Assembly (NCBI GenBank): GCA_003521845.1
Contig: DPHB01000011.1
Coordinates: 1-29,920, forward strand
From: Oceanospirillaceae bacterium
GTDB lineage: Bacteria; Pseudomonadota; Gammaproteobacteria; Pseudomonadales; Balneatricaceae
Direction: 5' to 3'
DNA length: 29,920 bases
Part shown: in pieces, positions 6,608-15,610 of the stretch
Position numbering within the stretch: position 1 is the stretch's first letter
Layout: each line of letters opens with the position of its first letter
Position numbers and translations under genes: made by a program
Notes under the pieces: model-generated
The model's database searches: none
Seen by the model: the letters and a program-made list of their open reading frames with translations, nothing else
Told to the model about the DNA's origin: nothing

Positions 6608-8029
6608 ATGGCCGCGAAGACCCTTTACGATAAACTATGGGATTCTCACCTGGTCCGTCAACAAGAAGACGGTAGCTGCTTAATCTATATTGATCGTCAT
6701 CTGTTGCACGAAGTGACGTCGCCGCAAGCGTTTGAAGGTTTGCGTATGGCTGGCCGCCAACCATGGCGTTTGGACACCAACTTAGCCACACCAGACCACA
6801 ACGTGCCTACGACTAAGCAGGAGCGTAGCGTTGGTGTAGACGGTATCGAAGACCCAGTTTCCAAGATTCAGGTTGTGACCCTAGATGATAACTGTGATGA
6901 GTTTGGTATTACCGAATTCAAGATGCAGGATGAGCGTCAAGGTATCGTACACGTTGTTGGCCCAGAGCAGGGCGCAACCTTGCCAGGTATGACCGTAGTT
7001 TGCGGTGACTCCCATACGGCCACTCACGGTGCTTTGGGTGCTTTGGCCCACGGCATCGGTACTTCTGAAGTGGAACACGTATTGGCCACCCAATGCTTGA
7101 TCCAAAAGAAATCCAAAAATATGTTGGTGCGTGTCGATGGTGAATTGGGCAGGGGTGTCACCTCTAAGGATGTGGTGCTCGCTATTATTGGAGAAATTGG
7201 TACCGCAGGTGGTACGGGTTATGCCATTGAATTTGCCGGCAAGGTTTTTGAAGACATGTCCATGGAAGGTCGTATGACCGTATGTAACATGGCCATTGAA
7301 GGTGGTGCCCGTGTGGGTATGGTTGCCGTAGATCAAACCACTATTGATTACGTAAAAGGCCGTCCTTATGCACCAAAGGGTGAACATTGGGAAATGGCGG
7401 TTGCCAACTGGCAGCATTTGCACTCTGATGACGATGCTGAGTTTGATCATGTCGTGGTTTTAGACGGCAATAAGATTGCCCCCCAAGTGACGTGGGGTAC
7501 CTCTCCTGAAATGGTATTGCCCATCTCAGCCCAGGTGCCAAATCCCAAGCATGAGAAAGACGAAAGCAAGGCGGCTAGCATTACCCGCGCTTTGCAATAC
7601 ATGGGTCTAGAAGGCGATCAGGCCATCACAGACATTAAGTTAGACCGGGTGTTTATTGGTTCTTGTACCAACAGCCGTATTGAAGATTTGCGTGCTGCCG
7701 CCGCCGTAGTGGAAGGTCGTCAGGTTGCTGCTAGCTTGAAGCAAGCGTTGGTGGTTCCAGGTTCGGGTCTAGTCAAACAGCAAGCCGAAGCCGAAGGCTT
7801 GGATAAGATATTTGTCGCCGCAGGACTTGAGTGGCGTGAGCCTGGCTGTTCCATGTGCTTGGCTATGAATGCCGATAAGTTGGGTGCTGGTGAACATTGC
7901 GCTTCCACGTCCAACCGTAACTTCGAAGGCCGTCAAGGCTTTGGCGGACGTACTCACTTAGTGAGCCCAGCAATGGCTGCAGCCGCAGCTATTGTTGGCC
8001 ACTTCGTTGACGTACGAGACATGATTTAA
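6608..8029 (+). CDS. leuC: 3-isopropylmalate dehydratase large subunit
   Basis: This 473-residue protein is the aconitase-family large subunit. With LeuD it isomerises 2-isopropylmalate to 3-isopropylmalate in leucine synthesis. The 4Fe-4S ligands are visible as Cys353 (in GSCTNSRIEDL), Cys414 and Cys417 (in EPGCSMCLAMN). The start AKTLYDKLWDSHLV is typical of bacterial LeuC. I chose the ATG at 6608, preceded by AAAGAGGAAA, rather than an upstream TTG at 6572 that would add 12 atypical residues. It is the first gene of leuCDB, followed after 10 bases by leuD, and is probably controlled by the divergent LysR gene. Confidence 0.97.
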   Translation: MAAKTLYDKLWDSHLVRQQEDGSCLIYIDRHLLHEVTSPQAFEGLRMAGRQPWRLDTNLATPDHNVPTTKQERSVGVDGIEDPVSKIQVVTLDDNCDEFGITEFKMQDERQGIVHVVGPEQGATLPGMTVVCGDSHTATHGALGALAHGIGTSEVEHVLATQCLIQKKSKNMLVRVDGELGRGVTSKDVVLAIIGEIGTAGGTGYAIEFAGKVFEDMSMEGRMTVCNMAIEGGARVGMVAVDQTTIDYVKGRPYAPKGEHWEMAVANWQHLHSDDDAEFDHVVVLDGNKIAPQVTWGTSPEMVLPISAQVPNPKHEKDESKAASITRALQYMGLEGDQAITDIKLDRVFIGSCTNSRIEDLRAAAAVVEGRQVAASLKQALVVPGSGLVKQQAEAEGLDKIFVAAGLEWREPGCSMCLAMNADKLGAGEHCASTSNRNFEGRQGFGGRTHLVSPAMAAAAAIVGHFVDVRDMI

Positions 8030-8039
8030 GGAGACTAAG

Positions 8040-8681
8040 ATGCAAGCTTTTACTCAGTTAACCGGTGTTGTTGCTCCATTAGATCGTGCCAACGTCGACA
8101 CGGACATGATTATCCCTAAGCAGTTTTTAAAATCAATCAAGCGTTCTGGTTTTGGTCCTAACCTGTTTGATGAATTACGCTACCTAGACGAAGGTCAGCC
8201 AGATGCGGACAATTCTCAGCGCCCATTAAATCCTGATTTTATTCTTAACCAAGCGCGTTACGCTGGCACTAGTATTTTGTTGGCCCGTGATAACTTTGGT
8301 TGTGGCTCTAGCCGTGAGCACGCACCATGGGCCTTGTTGGACTTCGGTATTCGCTGTGTTATCGCACCTAGTTTTGCCGATATTTTTTACAACAACTGCT
8401 TCAAAAATGGCATCTTGCCCATTACCTTGTTGGACGACGACGTGGATGCTCTGTTTGAACAGACCTTTGCGACAGAAGGCTTTGCGCTGACTATCGATTT
8501 AGAAGCTGGTTTGATCAAAGGAGCGAAGGGTGATGATATGGCGTTTTCCGTCGATGCCTTCCGTCGCCACTGCTTGTTAAATGGTCTTGATGACATAGGC
8601 TTGACCCTAGAGCAGTCCGACTTTATCAAGCATTACGAACAGAAACGACAAGCCCAAACTCCGTGGTTGTTTGGCGCATAA
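8040..8681 (+). CDS. leuD: 3-isopropylmalate dehydratase small subunit
   Basis: This 213-residue swivel-domain subunit of isopropylmalate isomerase is of normal length. The N-terminal GVVAPLDRANVDTDMIIPKQFL and the NFGCGSSREHAPWAL motif carry the substrate-binding residues of the family. The ATG is preceded by AAGGAG, and the gene lies 10 bases after leuC and 15 bases before leuB, in one operon. The methyltransferase gene that separates leuD from leuB in P. aeruginosa is absent here. Confidence 0.97.
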   Translation: MQAFTQLTGVVAPLDRANVDTDMIIPKQFLKSIKRSGFGPNLFDELRYLDEGQPDADNSQRPLNPDFILNQARYAGTSILLARDNFGCGSSREHAPWALLDFGIRCVIAPSFADIFYNNCFKNGILPITLLDDDVDALFEQTFATEGFALTIDLEAGLIKGAKGDDMAFSVDAFRRHCLLNGLDDIGLTLEQSDFIKHYEQKRQAQTPWLFGA

Positions 8682-8696
8682 ATAAGGAACTAAGAC

Positions 8697-9779
8697 ATGA
8701 CACACAACGTATTAGTATTGCCCGGTGATGGCATCGGCCCAGAAATTATTAGCGAAGCCGTGAAAGTATTAGAGGCGTGTAATGACAAGTTTGGTCTACA
8801 GTTAAACATAGACACCGGCTTGCTTGGCGGTAGCGCAATTGACGCTACGGGTGGCCCGCTACCTGAAGCAACCATGACCAAGGCAAAAGCCAGTGATGCT
8901 ATCTTGCTAGGTGCCGTAGGCGGCCCAAAGTGGGATGCGCTAGATATGGCAATACGTCCAGAAAAGGGCTTGCTAGGTATTCGTTCGGGCTTGGAGTTAT
9001 TTGGTAACTTGCGCCCAGCTATCCTTTACCCACAGTTGGCCGATGCTTCCAGTCTAAAAGCCGAAATCGTGTCCGGTTTGGATATCTTGATTGTACGTGA
9101 ACTGACTGGCGGTATTTACTTTGGTCAGCCTCGTGGCATACGCGTGCTAGAAAATGGCGAGCGTCAGGGCTACAACACCTACGTTTACAGTGAATCTGAG
9201 ATTCGTCGTATTGGTAAGGTGGCGTTTGAAGCCGCTCGTGCTCGTAACGGCAAGTTATGTTCTGTGGACAAGGCTAACGTACTGGAAGTAACCGTATTGT
9301 GGCGTGAAATTATGGATGACATGGCCAAGGACTACCCAGATGTAGAACTTAGCCACATGTACGTAGACAATGCCGCTATGCAGCTTGTGCGTGCGCCTAA
9401 GCAGTTTGACGTGATGGTAACGGGCAACATGTTTGGTGATATCTTGTCGGATGCCGCTGCTATGTTGACTGGCTCAATCGGCATGCTGCCTTCTGCCTCC
9501 TTGGATGCCAATGGCAAAGGTATGTACGAACCTTGTCATGGTTCTGCGCCAGATATCGCCGGCCAGGGCAAAGCCAATCCATTGGCTACCATCCTATCGG
9601 CTGCCATGATGCTGCGTTATTCGCTTAACGAAGGCGCTGCTGCCGATGCTATTGAAGCCGCGGTAAGTGTGGTATTGGACCAAGGTTTGCGTACCGCTGA
9701 CATTGCCAGTGATGGCTGTCAAACCGTAAACACACAAACTATGGGTGAAGCAGTAGTTTCTGCCTTGTTAAACGGGTAA
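8697..9779 (+). CDS. leuB: 3-isopropylmalate dehydrogenase
   Basis: This 360-residue NAD-dependent beta-decarboxylating dehydrogenase converts 3-isopropylmalate to 2-ketoisocaproate. Visible features are VLPGDGIGPEI at the N-terminus, the RELTGGIYFGQPR substrate loop, the catalytic Lys in VDKANVLE, the metal-binding GNMFGDILSD region, and EPCHGSAPDIAG in the cofactor site. Length and motifs are standard. It is the third gene of leuCDB, with GGAAC upstream of the ATG. A hairpin without a T-run lies between it and asd. Confidence 0.97.
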   Translation: MTHNVLVLPGDGIGPEIISEAVKVLEACNDKFGLQLNIDTGLLGGSAIDATGGPLPEATMTKAKASDAILLGAVGGPKWDALDMAIRPEKGLLGIRSGLELFGNLRPAILYPQLADASSLKAEIVSGLDILIVRELTGGIYFGQPRGIRVLENGERQGYNTYVYSESEIRRIGKVAFEAARARNGKLCSVDKANVLEVTVLWREIMDDMAKDYPDVELSHMYVDNAAMQLVRAPKQFDVMVTGNMFGDILSDAAAMLTGSIGMLPSASLDANGKGMYEPCHGSAPDIAGQGKANPLATILSAAMMLRYSLNEGAAADAIEAAVSVVLDQGLRTADIASDGCQTVNTQTMGEAVVSALLNG

Positions 9780-9791
9780 AATGCCCCTTTG

Positions 9792-9812
9792 GCCCTCACA
9801 TATGGTGAGGGC
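9792..9812. promoter_or_regulatory. Hairpin between leuB and asd
   Basis: An 8-bp perfect stem (GCCCTCAC / GTGAGGGC) with a 5-base loop lies 12 bases after leuB and 29 bases before the asd ATG. There is no following T-run, so it is not a standard terminator. It may stabilise or process the transcript, or be a weak pause site. Confidence 0.55.
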
Positions 9813-9841
9813 TGACTTGTAAAGACGAAAGAGGTCAAAAA

Positions 9842-10957
9842 ATGAAGCGTGTAGGTTTGGTAGGCTGGCGTGGCATGGTAGGTTCTGTGCTGATGAGCCG
9901 TATGCAGGAAGAGAATGATTTCCAACATATTGAGCCAGTATTTTTTACCACCTCGCAGACCGGTCAAGCAGCACCTGATTTTGGTGTTGCTGCCCCTGCG
10001 TTACAGGATGCCAATGATATTGAGGTTTTGCAGACCATGGATATCATTATTTCTTGCCAAGGTGGTGACTACACGAAAAGCGTTTTTGGTCCGTTGCGTA
10101 AGGCCGGATGGCAAGGTTATTGGATTGATGCGGCATCCAGCCTACGTATGGCTGATGATAGCGTCATTATCCTAGACCCAGTCAACCGTGACGTTATTGA
10201 CCAAGCCTTGGTTGATGGCAAAAAAGACTTTGTCGGCGGTAACTGCACCGTTAGTTTGATGATGATGGCCTTGGGTGGTTTGTTTGCCAATGACCAGATC
10301 GAGTGGATGTCGGCAATGACATACCAAGCGGCCTCTGGTGGTGGTGCCCGTCACATGCGAGAACTACTTAACCAGATGGGTTATATCAATAACTCAGTGG
10401 CTGCTGAATTAGCTGATCCTGCTTCTGCAATTTTGGAAATTGATCGTAAAGTTACCGCGGCTATCAGCGCCGACGTCAATGATACCACGCAATTTGGTGC
10501 GCCTTTGGCCGGTAGCTTGATTCCTTACATAGATTCTCAGCTAGACAATGGTCAGAGCCGAGAAGAATGGAAAGCCCAAGCCGAAACCAATAAGATTTTG
10601 GGTCGTAGCGCAGGCAACATTATTCCTATCGATGGCCTATGTGTTCGTGTTGGCGCTATGCGTTGCCACTCTCAAGCTTTGACTATTAAGCTTAAGCAAG
10701 ACGTGCCAATGGATGAAATTCATGGCATGTTGGCAGATGCCAATGACTGGGTGAAAGTTATCCCCAACGACCGTGACATTACTATGTCAGAGCTAACGCC
10801 GGCTAAGGTTACTGGCACAATGGCGACCCCAGTAGGTCGTTTACGTAAGCTAAACATGGGTCCTGAATACCTATCGGCGTTCACTGTGGGTGACCAACTT
10901 TTATGGGGTGCTGCAGAGCCATTGCGTCGTATGTTACGCATCCTATTGGAAAAGTAA
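9842..10957 (+). CDS. asd: Aspartate-semialdehyde dehydrogenase
   Basis: This 371-residue enzyme reduces aspartyl phosphate to aspartate semialdehyde, the branch point to lysine/diaminopimelate, threonine and methionine. The nucleotide-binding start GLVGWRGMVGS and the catalytic Cys135 in GGNCTVSLMM are in the exact positions of the proteobacterial enzyme. The acid-base His lies in a GARHM or nearby motif. The ATG follows AAGAGGT. It sits 62 bases after leuB and is closed by a terminator. P. aeruginosa has a second asd-like gene next to it; here there is only one. Confidence 0.96.
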   Translation: MKRVGLVGWRGMVGSVLMSRMQEENDFQHIEPVFFTTSQTGQAAPDFGVAAPALQDANDIEVLQTMDIIISCQGGDYTKSVFGPLRKAGWQGYWIDAASSLRMADDSVIILDPVNRDVIDQALVDGKKDFVGGNCTVSLMMMALGGLFANDQIEWMSAMTYQAASGGGARHMRELLNQMGYINNSVAAELADPASAILEIDRKVTAAISADVNDTTQFGAPLAGSLIPYIDSQLDNGQSREEWKAQAETNKILGRSAGNIIPIDGLCVRVGAMRCHSQALTIKLKQDVPMDEIHGMLADANDWVKVIPNDRDITMSELTPAKVTGTMATPVGRLRKLNMGPEYLSAFTVGDQLLWGAAEPLRRMLRILLEK

Positions 10958-10985
10958 GTTGTTAAGTTAACACTTAAAACGCAAT

Positions 10986-11023
10986 AAAAAGGTGCTTTCT
11001 TGTAACTAGAAGCACCTTTTTTT
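10986..11023 (+). terminator. Rho-independent terminator after asd
   Basis: AAAAGGTGCTT pairs with AAGCACCTTTT around a 12-base loop and is followed by further T. It separates the leu-asd unit from fimV. Confidence 0.9.
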
Positions 11024-11106
11024 GTACCTGTTGTTCAAGAACTGCTTTTCAAGAGACAGTAAGCTTGCGACAATATTAATAATACAACTATTTTTGAGGA
11101 TCAAGC

Positions 11107-13074
11107 ATGGGTAATCAGTCATTACTAGGCGTACTACTAGCTAGCATGAGTATGCTACAGGCTAGTCAAGTAGAGGCGTTGGCCTTAGGACGTCTGCAGG
11201 TAATGTCCGCTCAACAAGAGCCCATGTTGGTCGAATTGTCTTTGGCCGAAACAGAAGGTGTATTAGCTGCGGCCGTCAAGCCGCGTTTAGCTAGCCGCGG
11301 AGAGTACCAGGTTGCGGGTATCGCCTATCAAGATTGGTTTGAAGCCATTCAGTTGCAGGTGATCAATAGAGAGCAGCAATTACTAGTGCAAATCACTAGC
11401 CCTGAAGTTGTATCACAAACAGCATTAGACCTGTTGATCGAGGTCGATTATATGGGTGGACGCCTATTAGGGCAGTTTAATCCGGTATTTCAACAGTCAG
11501 CTGCCAAACTGCCTGAGCCCACGCCAACCAAGGTAGAAGCCGTGCTTGAAGATCCAGCAGAGGTGGTGATAGAAGCCATTACAGCGGCATCCATCCAACA
11601 AGTGCCTGCTGCTGTTAAGACCCCTGTGACGCCGCCTACCAAGGCGGTTGAGCAAAAACCAACGAGTGTTGAAAAACCTCAAGTAAGCGTTAAAACTGGC
11701 CAGACATTGTGGCGCGTAGCGGTAGATAATGCGCCTCAGGATATCAGCCCTTGGCAGAGTTTGATGGCCATCTACAAAGCTAATCCAAAGGCCTTTAAGA
11801 ATGGGCGTATCACCCATTTAATGGCGCACAGTAAGGTGACGATTCCTACTACTGAAGCCATGCAAGCTTTGACTGTTAAGCAAGCAAAAGCAGCCTACGA
11901 GCAAATGCTGGCTAGTTACCAGTCACCAGTGGTAAAACCAGCTAAAGCAGCGGCAAGTAGCAAGGTGGCAACACAGACGCAAGCAATAGCTACGCCAGCG
12001 GTTCAGCAAGCCGATGGCAAACAAATTGAACGCCAGAAACAGCAACAAGCTGTGGAGAAGGCCCAGCAAGAACAACAGTTGCAAGCGATGAATGCAACCT
12101 TGTTGCAGCTTGAGGGCCAGTCAGCTGCCTTGCAACAGCAAGTTAAAGACCTTGAGTCTGCACGTGATCAGGCGGCCGACGAAGCCGCGGCGTTAGCAAC
12201 AAAAAACCAAGCTTTAGCCTTAGGGTTAGAGTCACAACAACAAAGCTTGCAAACATTAACGCAAAATAAACAGGTACTACAGCAAGACCTTACTTCCTTG
12301 GGGCAGCAAGTAGGCGTTACTGAACTGGAATTGCAAGACAAGCAGCGACAACTATCCGATTTGGATGAAGAAGTGCATGCTTTGCAGCAAGAAAAACGGA
12401 ACACGGCGAACAGTCAAATACAAACAGCAGCGTTGACTGAGACTAGTGTAGAGCCGCTAGGTACAGAAGATAAAACTGTACAATCCAGCTCGATTGCTAT
12501 GTCCAAACAACTCTATCCTTGGTTGATGGGTGGTTTGGTGATGCTCATGCTAGGTTTGATTTTTTCTTTGCTGTGGCGCTGGGTTAATCGCAAAGCTAGG
12601 CCTAAAGTAACGGCCCAAGAACCGCCAAAAGATGATGCCTCAGCGCAGGTGGTTTTGGATCCTTTGGCCGACTATGATGCAAAACCTAGTGCTCAGTCAC
12701 AGCACTTGCACCAGGTCAGTGAACGCATGGAACTAAATGAACAGGTCGCCTCTAGTGAGGCTGGCTTTATAGAACAGCTTTTACAAGAACAATCTAATGG
12801 GGGTGCTAAACCTCAAGAAGATACCTTGCATTTGTCTGCTGAAGTTGAAGCGCTACTGCAACAACAGCAATCCGTACCCGATGTGGCCAACGAGCCATAC
12901 AGTGTGGGGACTTCCGAAGACGATATTTTGGGTAAATTAGATTTGGCCCGTAGTTATAAAAAGATGGGCCACATCGATGAGGCTCAGGCATTACTACAAG
13001 AAGTACTTCATGCTGGCAATTTGGAGCAGCAAACCGAAGCCACCTTGTTATTATCTCGCATGCGTCAGGACTAG
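11107..13074 (+). CDS. fimV: FimV-family polar hub / peptidoglycan-binding protein
   Basis: This 655-residue inner-membrane protein starts with a signal peptide (about 1-25, ending near QVEALA) and the FimV N-terminal domain (LGRLQVMSAQQEPM...). A Pro/Val-rich linker leads to a LysM-like domain (about 197-252, VKTGQTLWRVA). Next come a Gln/Ala-rich coiled coil (about 300-445), one membrane helix (about 467-490, YPWLMGGLVMLMLGLIFSLL), and an acidic cytoplasmic part ending in the FimV C-terminal TPR-like motif (DDILGKLDLARSYKKMGHIDEAQALL). In Pseudomonas, FimV recruits type IV pilus, twitching and polar-signalling proteins. This protein is clearly shorter than the roughly 900-residue Pseudomonas form, mainly in the cytoplasmic acidic region. 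Position between asd and truA is conserved. truA follows after 2 bases, suggesting coupled translation. Confidence 0.9.
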   Translation: MGNQSLLGVLLASMSMLQASQVEALALGRLQVMSAQQEPMLVELSLAETEGVLAAAVKPRLASRGEYQVAGIAYQDWFEAIQLQVINREQQLLVQITSPEVVSQTALDLLIEVDYMGGRLLGQFNPVFQQSAAKLPEPTPTKVEAVLEDPAEVVIEAITAASIQQVPAAVKTPVTPPTKAVEQKPTSVEKPQVSVKTGQTLWRVAVDNAPQDISPWQSLMAIYKANPKAFKNGRITHLMAHSKVTIPTTEAMQALTVKQAKAAYEQMLASYQSPVVKPAKAAASSKVATQTQAIATPAVQQADGKQIERQKQQQAVEKAQQEQQLQAMNATLLQLEGQSAALQQQVKDLESARDQAADEAAALATKNQALALGLESQQQSLQTLTQNKQVLQQDLTSLGQQVGVTELELQDKQRQLSDLDEEVHALQQEKRNTANSQIQTAALTETSVEPLGTEDKTVQSSSIAMSKQLYPWLMGGLVMLMLGLIFSLLWRWVNRKARPKVTAQEPPKDDASAQVVLDPLADYDAKPSAQSQHLHQVSERMELNEQVASSEAGFIEQLLQEQSNGGAKPQEDTLHLSAEVEALLQQQQSVPDVANEPYSVGTSEDDILGKLDLARSYKKMGHIDEAQALLQEVLHAGNLEQQTEATLLLSRMRQD

Positions 13075-13076
13075 GT

Positions 13077-13922
13077 ATGGCCTTTACTGCAGATGCTTCG
13101 GAATTTATTTCCGCAGGTCATGAGCGTATCGCTCTACAAGTTGCCTATAATGGGCGCAATTACCACGGTTGGCAGCGTCAAAAGTCCGCCATTAGTGTGC
13201 AAGAAAAGCTCGAGGCAGCTTTGAGCAAAGTGGCCGACGCTCCCATTCAGGTGGTTTGTGCTGGGCGTACCGATGCCGGAGTCCATGCAAGTTCGCAAAT
13301 CGTCCACTTTGATACACCTAATGCGCGCCCGTTACGCGCTTGGACGCATGGCGGTAATGCCAAACTGCCTGACGATGTGTCTATTCAGTGGGCCAAGGTG
13401 GTGCCTGAACAGTTTCATGCTCGCTTTGCGGCTAGCGCGCGCCAGTACCGCTACGTTATCTATAACCATCCTATGCGGCCTGCCTTAATGGATAAGGAGG
13501 TTACCTGGAATTACCGTCCTCTGGACGTGGCTAGCATGCAGCAAGCCGCCAGTTATCTAGTCGGCGAGCATGACTTTACTTCGTTTAGAGCATCCGCCTG
13601 TCAAGCCAATAGCCCGCTCCGTCACGTTTATCATCTTAAGGTGATAGCAGCCGGTGATTACATTATATTAGATGTGCGGGCCAATGCCTTTTTGCATCAC
13701 ATGATACGAAATTTTGCTGGCCTGCTTATGCATATTGGCAGTGGCAATCAACCTCCCGAATGGGCTTTGCAAGTGCTGCAGGCGCGAGATAGACGCCAAG
13801 CGCCAGCAACCGCTGCGCCCTATGGTCTGTATTTTGTCAATGCCGAATACAGTGCACAATTCGATTTGCCAAGGACGCCACTGGGTCCACATTTTTTACA
13901 ACCTTGGTTGCCTGTCGAATAG
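13077..13922 (+). CDS. truA: tRNA pseudouridine(38-40) synthase
   Basis: This 281-residue enzyme makes pseudouridine at positions 38-40 of the tRNA anticodon arm. The catalytic Asp66 is in CAGRTDAGVHA, and the family motif NAFLHHMIRNFAGLL near the C-terminus is clear. The N-terminus is about six residues longer than in E. coli. The ATG lies 2 bases after the fimV stop, and the order fimV-truA-trpF is conserved in pseudomonads. Confidence 0.96.
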   Translation: MAFTADASEFISAGHERIALQVAYNGRNYHGWQRQKSAISVQEKLEAALSKVADAPIQVVCAGRTDAGVHASSQIVHFDTPNARPLRAWTHGGNAKLPDDVSIQWAKVVPEQFHARFAASARQYRYVIYNHPMRPALMDKEVTWNYRPLDVASMQQAASYLVGEHDFTSFRASACQANSPLRHVYHLKVIAAGDYIILDVRANAFLHHMIRNFAGLLMHIGSGNQPPEWALQVLQARDRRQAPATAAPYGLYFVNAEYSAQFDLPRTPLGPHFLQPWLPVE

Positions 13923-13993
13923 CTTATTAAGCCTGTGATTTAGCTGAAAATCTGGTACTATACCGGCTTTATGTTGCTGCTTAAGTAGCCCCT

Positions 13994-14614
13994 ATGAGAA
14001 CACGAGTTAAAATTTGTGGATTACGCCATGACGACGATGTTGTTGTGGCCTCCAAAGCCGGCGCGGATGCGCTTGGTTTCGTGTTCTATCCTCCCAGTCC
14101 TCGTGCTGTATCTGTCGACCAGGCCACAAGTTTAGTTGCCAAGGTGCCTAGCTTTATCACTAGTGTAGGGCTCTTTGTTAACGCCAGCGCCACAGATGTC
14201 GAGCAAACCCTAAAGCAGGTCCCACTTAGTCTTTTGCAGTTCCATGGCGACGAAACGCCTGAGTTTTGCCAGCAGTTTGGTATGCCTTGGATAAAAGCAG
14301 TGCGCATGCGCCAAGATATCAACCTTTGGCAGGTCAAAGAAGATTACCATTTAGGGCAGGGTCTACTATTGGATGCTTATCAAAAAGGCACACCAGGGGG
14401 TACTGGCGCCAGTTTTGATTGGCAGCGTATACCTCGCGAGTTAGCGCCAGAAATTATTTTGGCTGGCGGTTTGGATGCCACAAATATTCAGCAAGCAGTT
14501 GCTCAGGTGCAGCCATGGGCAGTGGATGTGAGCGGTGGTGTAGAATCCAGCAAAGGCATCAAAGATCATGTTAAAATAGACACCTTTATGGCTGAAATAC
14601 GCACGACCTATTAG
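13994..14614 (+). CDS. trpF: Phosphoribosylanthranilate isomerase
   Basis: This 206-residue TIM-barrel enzyme of tryptophan synthesis has the N-terminal catalytic Cys in KICGL (Cys8), the family motif GFVFYPPSPR, the LLDAYQKGTPGGTG loop with the catalytic Asp, and the phosphate-binding ends LAGGL and VDVSGGVE. It is a separate gene from trpC, next to truA and accD as in pseudomonads. The Shine-Dalgarno sequence before the ATG at 13994 is weak. Confidence 0.96.
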   Translation: MRTRVKICGLRHDDDVVVASKAGADALGFVFYPPSPRAVSVDQATSLVAKVPSFITSVGLFVNASATDVEQTLKQVPLSLLQFHGDETPEFCQQFGMPWIKAVRMRQDINLWQVKEDYHLGQGLLLDAYQKGTPGGTGASFDWQRIPRELAPEIILAGGLDATNIQQAVAQVQPWAVDVSGGVESSKGIKDHVKIDTFMAEIRTTY

Positions 14615-14638
14615 ATTAACCTAGGCTAAACTAGGTAG

Positions 14639-14666
14639 TTGCACTGGCAGAGCCGGTGTGTACAGA
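14639..14666 (+). promoter_or_regulatory. Possible sigma-70 promoter for accD-folC
   Basis: TTGCAC and TACAGA are separated by 16 bases in the 102-bp gap before accD. The match is moderate and may be chance. Confidence 0.3.
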
Positions 14667-14716
14667 ATTGAAAATGACAATGAAGAGCCTCAAGCGAGGT
14701 TTTCACAGGAGAAATC

Positions 14717-15604
14717 ATGAGCAGCTGGTTAGATAAAATCGTACCTTCGGGCATCTTGACTAATATCGGCAATAAGGATCGTAAGTCTTCCGTACCGGAA
14801 GGCCTGTGGAAGAGCTGCCCTAAGTGTGCGGCGGTACTCTACAAACCTGAGCTAGAAAAAAATCTAGAAGTTTGCATGAAGTGTGATCATCATATGCGAC
14901 TAGGTGCTCGTGACCGTTTAAATATCTTTTTGGATGCCGAAGGCCGTAGCGAAATTGCTAGCGAAGTTGAGCCTGTCGATCGTCTCAAGTTTAAAGACTT
15001 GAAGAAGTACAAGGACCGTTTGGCTAATGCTCAAAAGAGTACAGAAGAAAAAGACGCTTTGGTGGCGATGAAAGGTACCATTGAAGGCCAACCAGTTGTA
15101 GCCGTAGCCTATGAGTTTGCTTTTTTAGGTGGTTCCATGGGTGCCGTGGTTGGAGAGCGCTTTGTACGCGCCGCCAAGGTTGCAATGGAACAAGGTATTC
15201 CTTTTATTTGTTTCTCTGCCTCTGGTGGTGCTCGTATGCAGGAAGCCTTGATTTCCTTGCTACAGATGGCCAAAACCAGCGCGGCGCTAGAGAAACTGCG
15301 AAATATGGGTATTCCTTATATATCCGTATTAACCGATCCTGTTTATGGTGGCGTTTCAGCCAGCTTGGCCATGTTGGGTGATGTGAATATGGCTGAACCA
15401 GGTGCTCGCATGGGTTTCGCTGGCCCGCGTGTTATCGAACAAACAGTGCGTGAAACCTTACCTGAAGGCTTCCAAAAGAGTGAGTTCCTGCTTGAACACG
15501 GTGCTATTGATATGATTGTTAGCCGTCAGGACATGAAGCTAACAGTGGCGCGATTATTAGCGGCAATGACCAATAAACCCGCACCTAAGGTAGCCGCTGA
15601 ATAG
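14717..15604 (+). CDS. accD: Acetyl-CoA carboxylase carboxyltransferase subunit beta
   Basis: This 295-residue subunit, with AccA, transfers carboxyl from carboxybiotin to acetyl-CoA, the first step of fatty-acid synthesis. The N-terminal zinc ribbon has Cys34, Cys37, Cys53 and Cys56. The crotonase-fold core has FLGGSMGAVVGE and SASGGARMQE. The ATG follows ACAGGAGA. folC starts 7 bases after its stop, the same arrangement as in E. coli and Pseudomonas. Confidence 0.97.
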   Translation: MSSWLDKIVPSGILTNIGNKDRKSSVPEGLWKSCPKCAAVLYKPELEKNLEVCMKCDHHMRLGARDRLNIFLDAEGRSEIASEVEPVDRLKFKDLKKYKDRLANAQKSTEEKDALVAMKGTIEGQPVVAVAYEFAFLGGSMGAVVGERFVRAAKVAMEQGIPFICFSASGGARMQEALISLLQMAKTSAALEKLRNMGIPYISVLTDPVYGGVSASLAMLGDVNMAEPGARMGFAGPRVIEQTVRETLPEGFQKSEFLLEHGAIDMIVSRQDMKLTVARLLAAMTNKPAPKVAAE

Positions 15605-15610
15605 CACCTA

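Noticed and set aside
6495..6683. Leucine-rich open frame in the leuC leader (MTSRFTRHLLQAVL...), resembling an attenuation leader peptide
   Set aside because: It has no ribosome site, its ATG falls inside the probable -10 box, and the frame runs well into leuC without a terminator/antiterminator pair.
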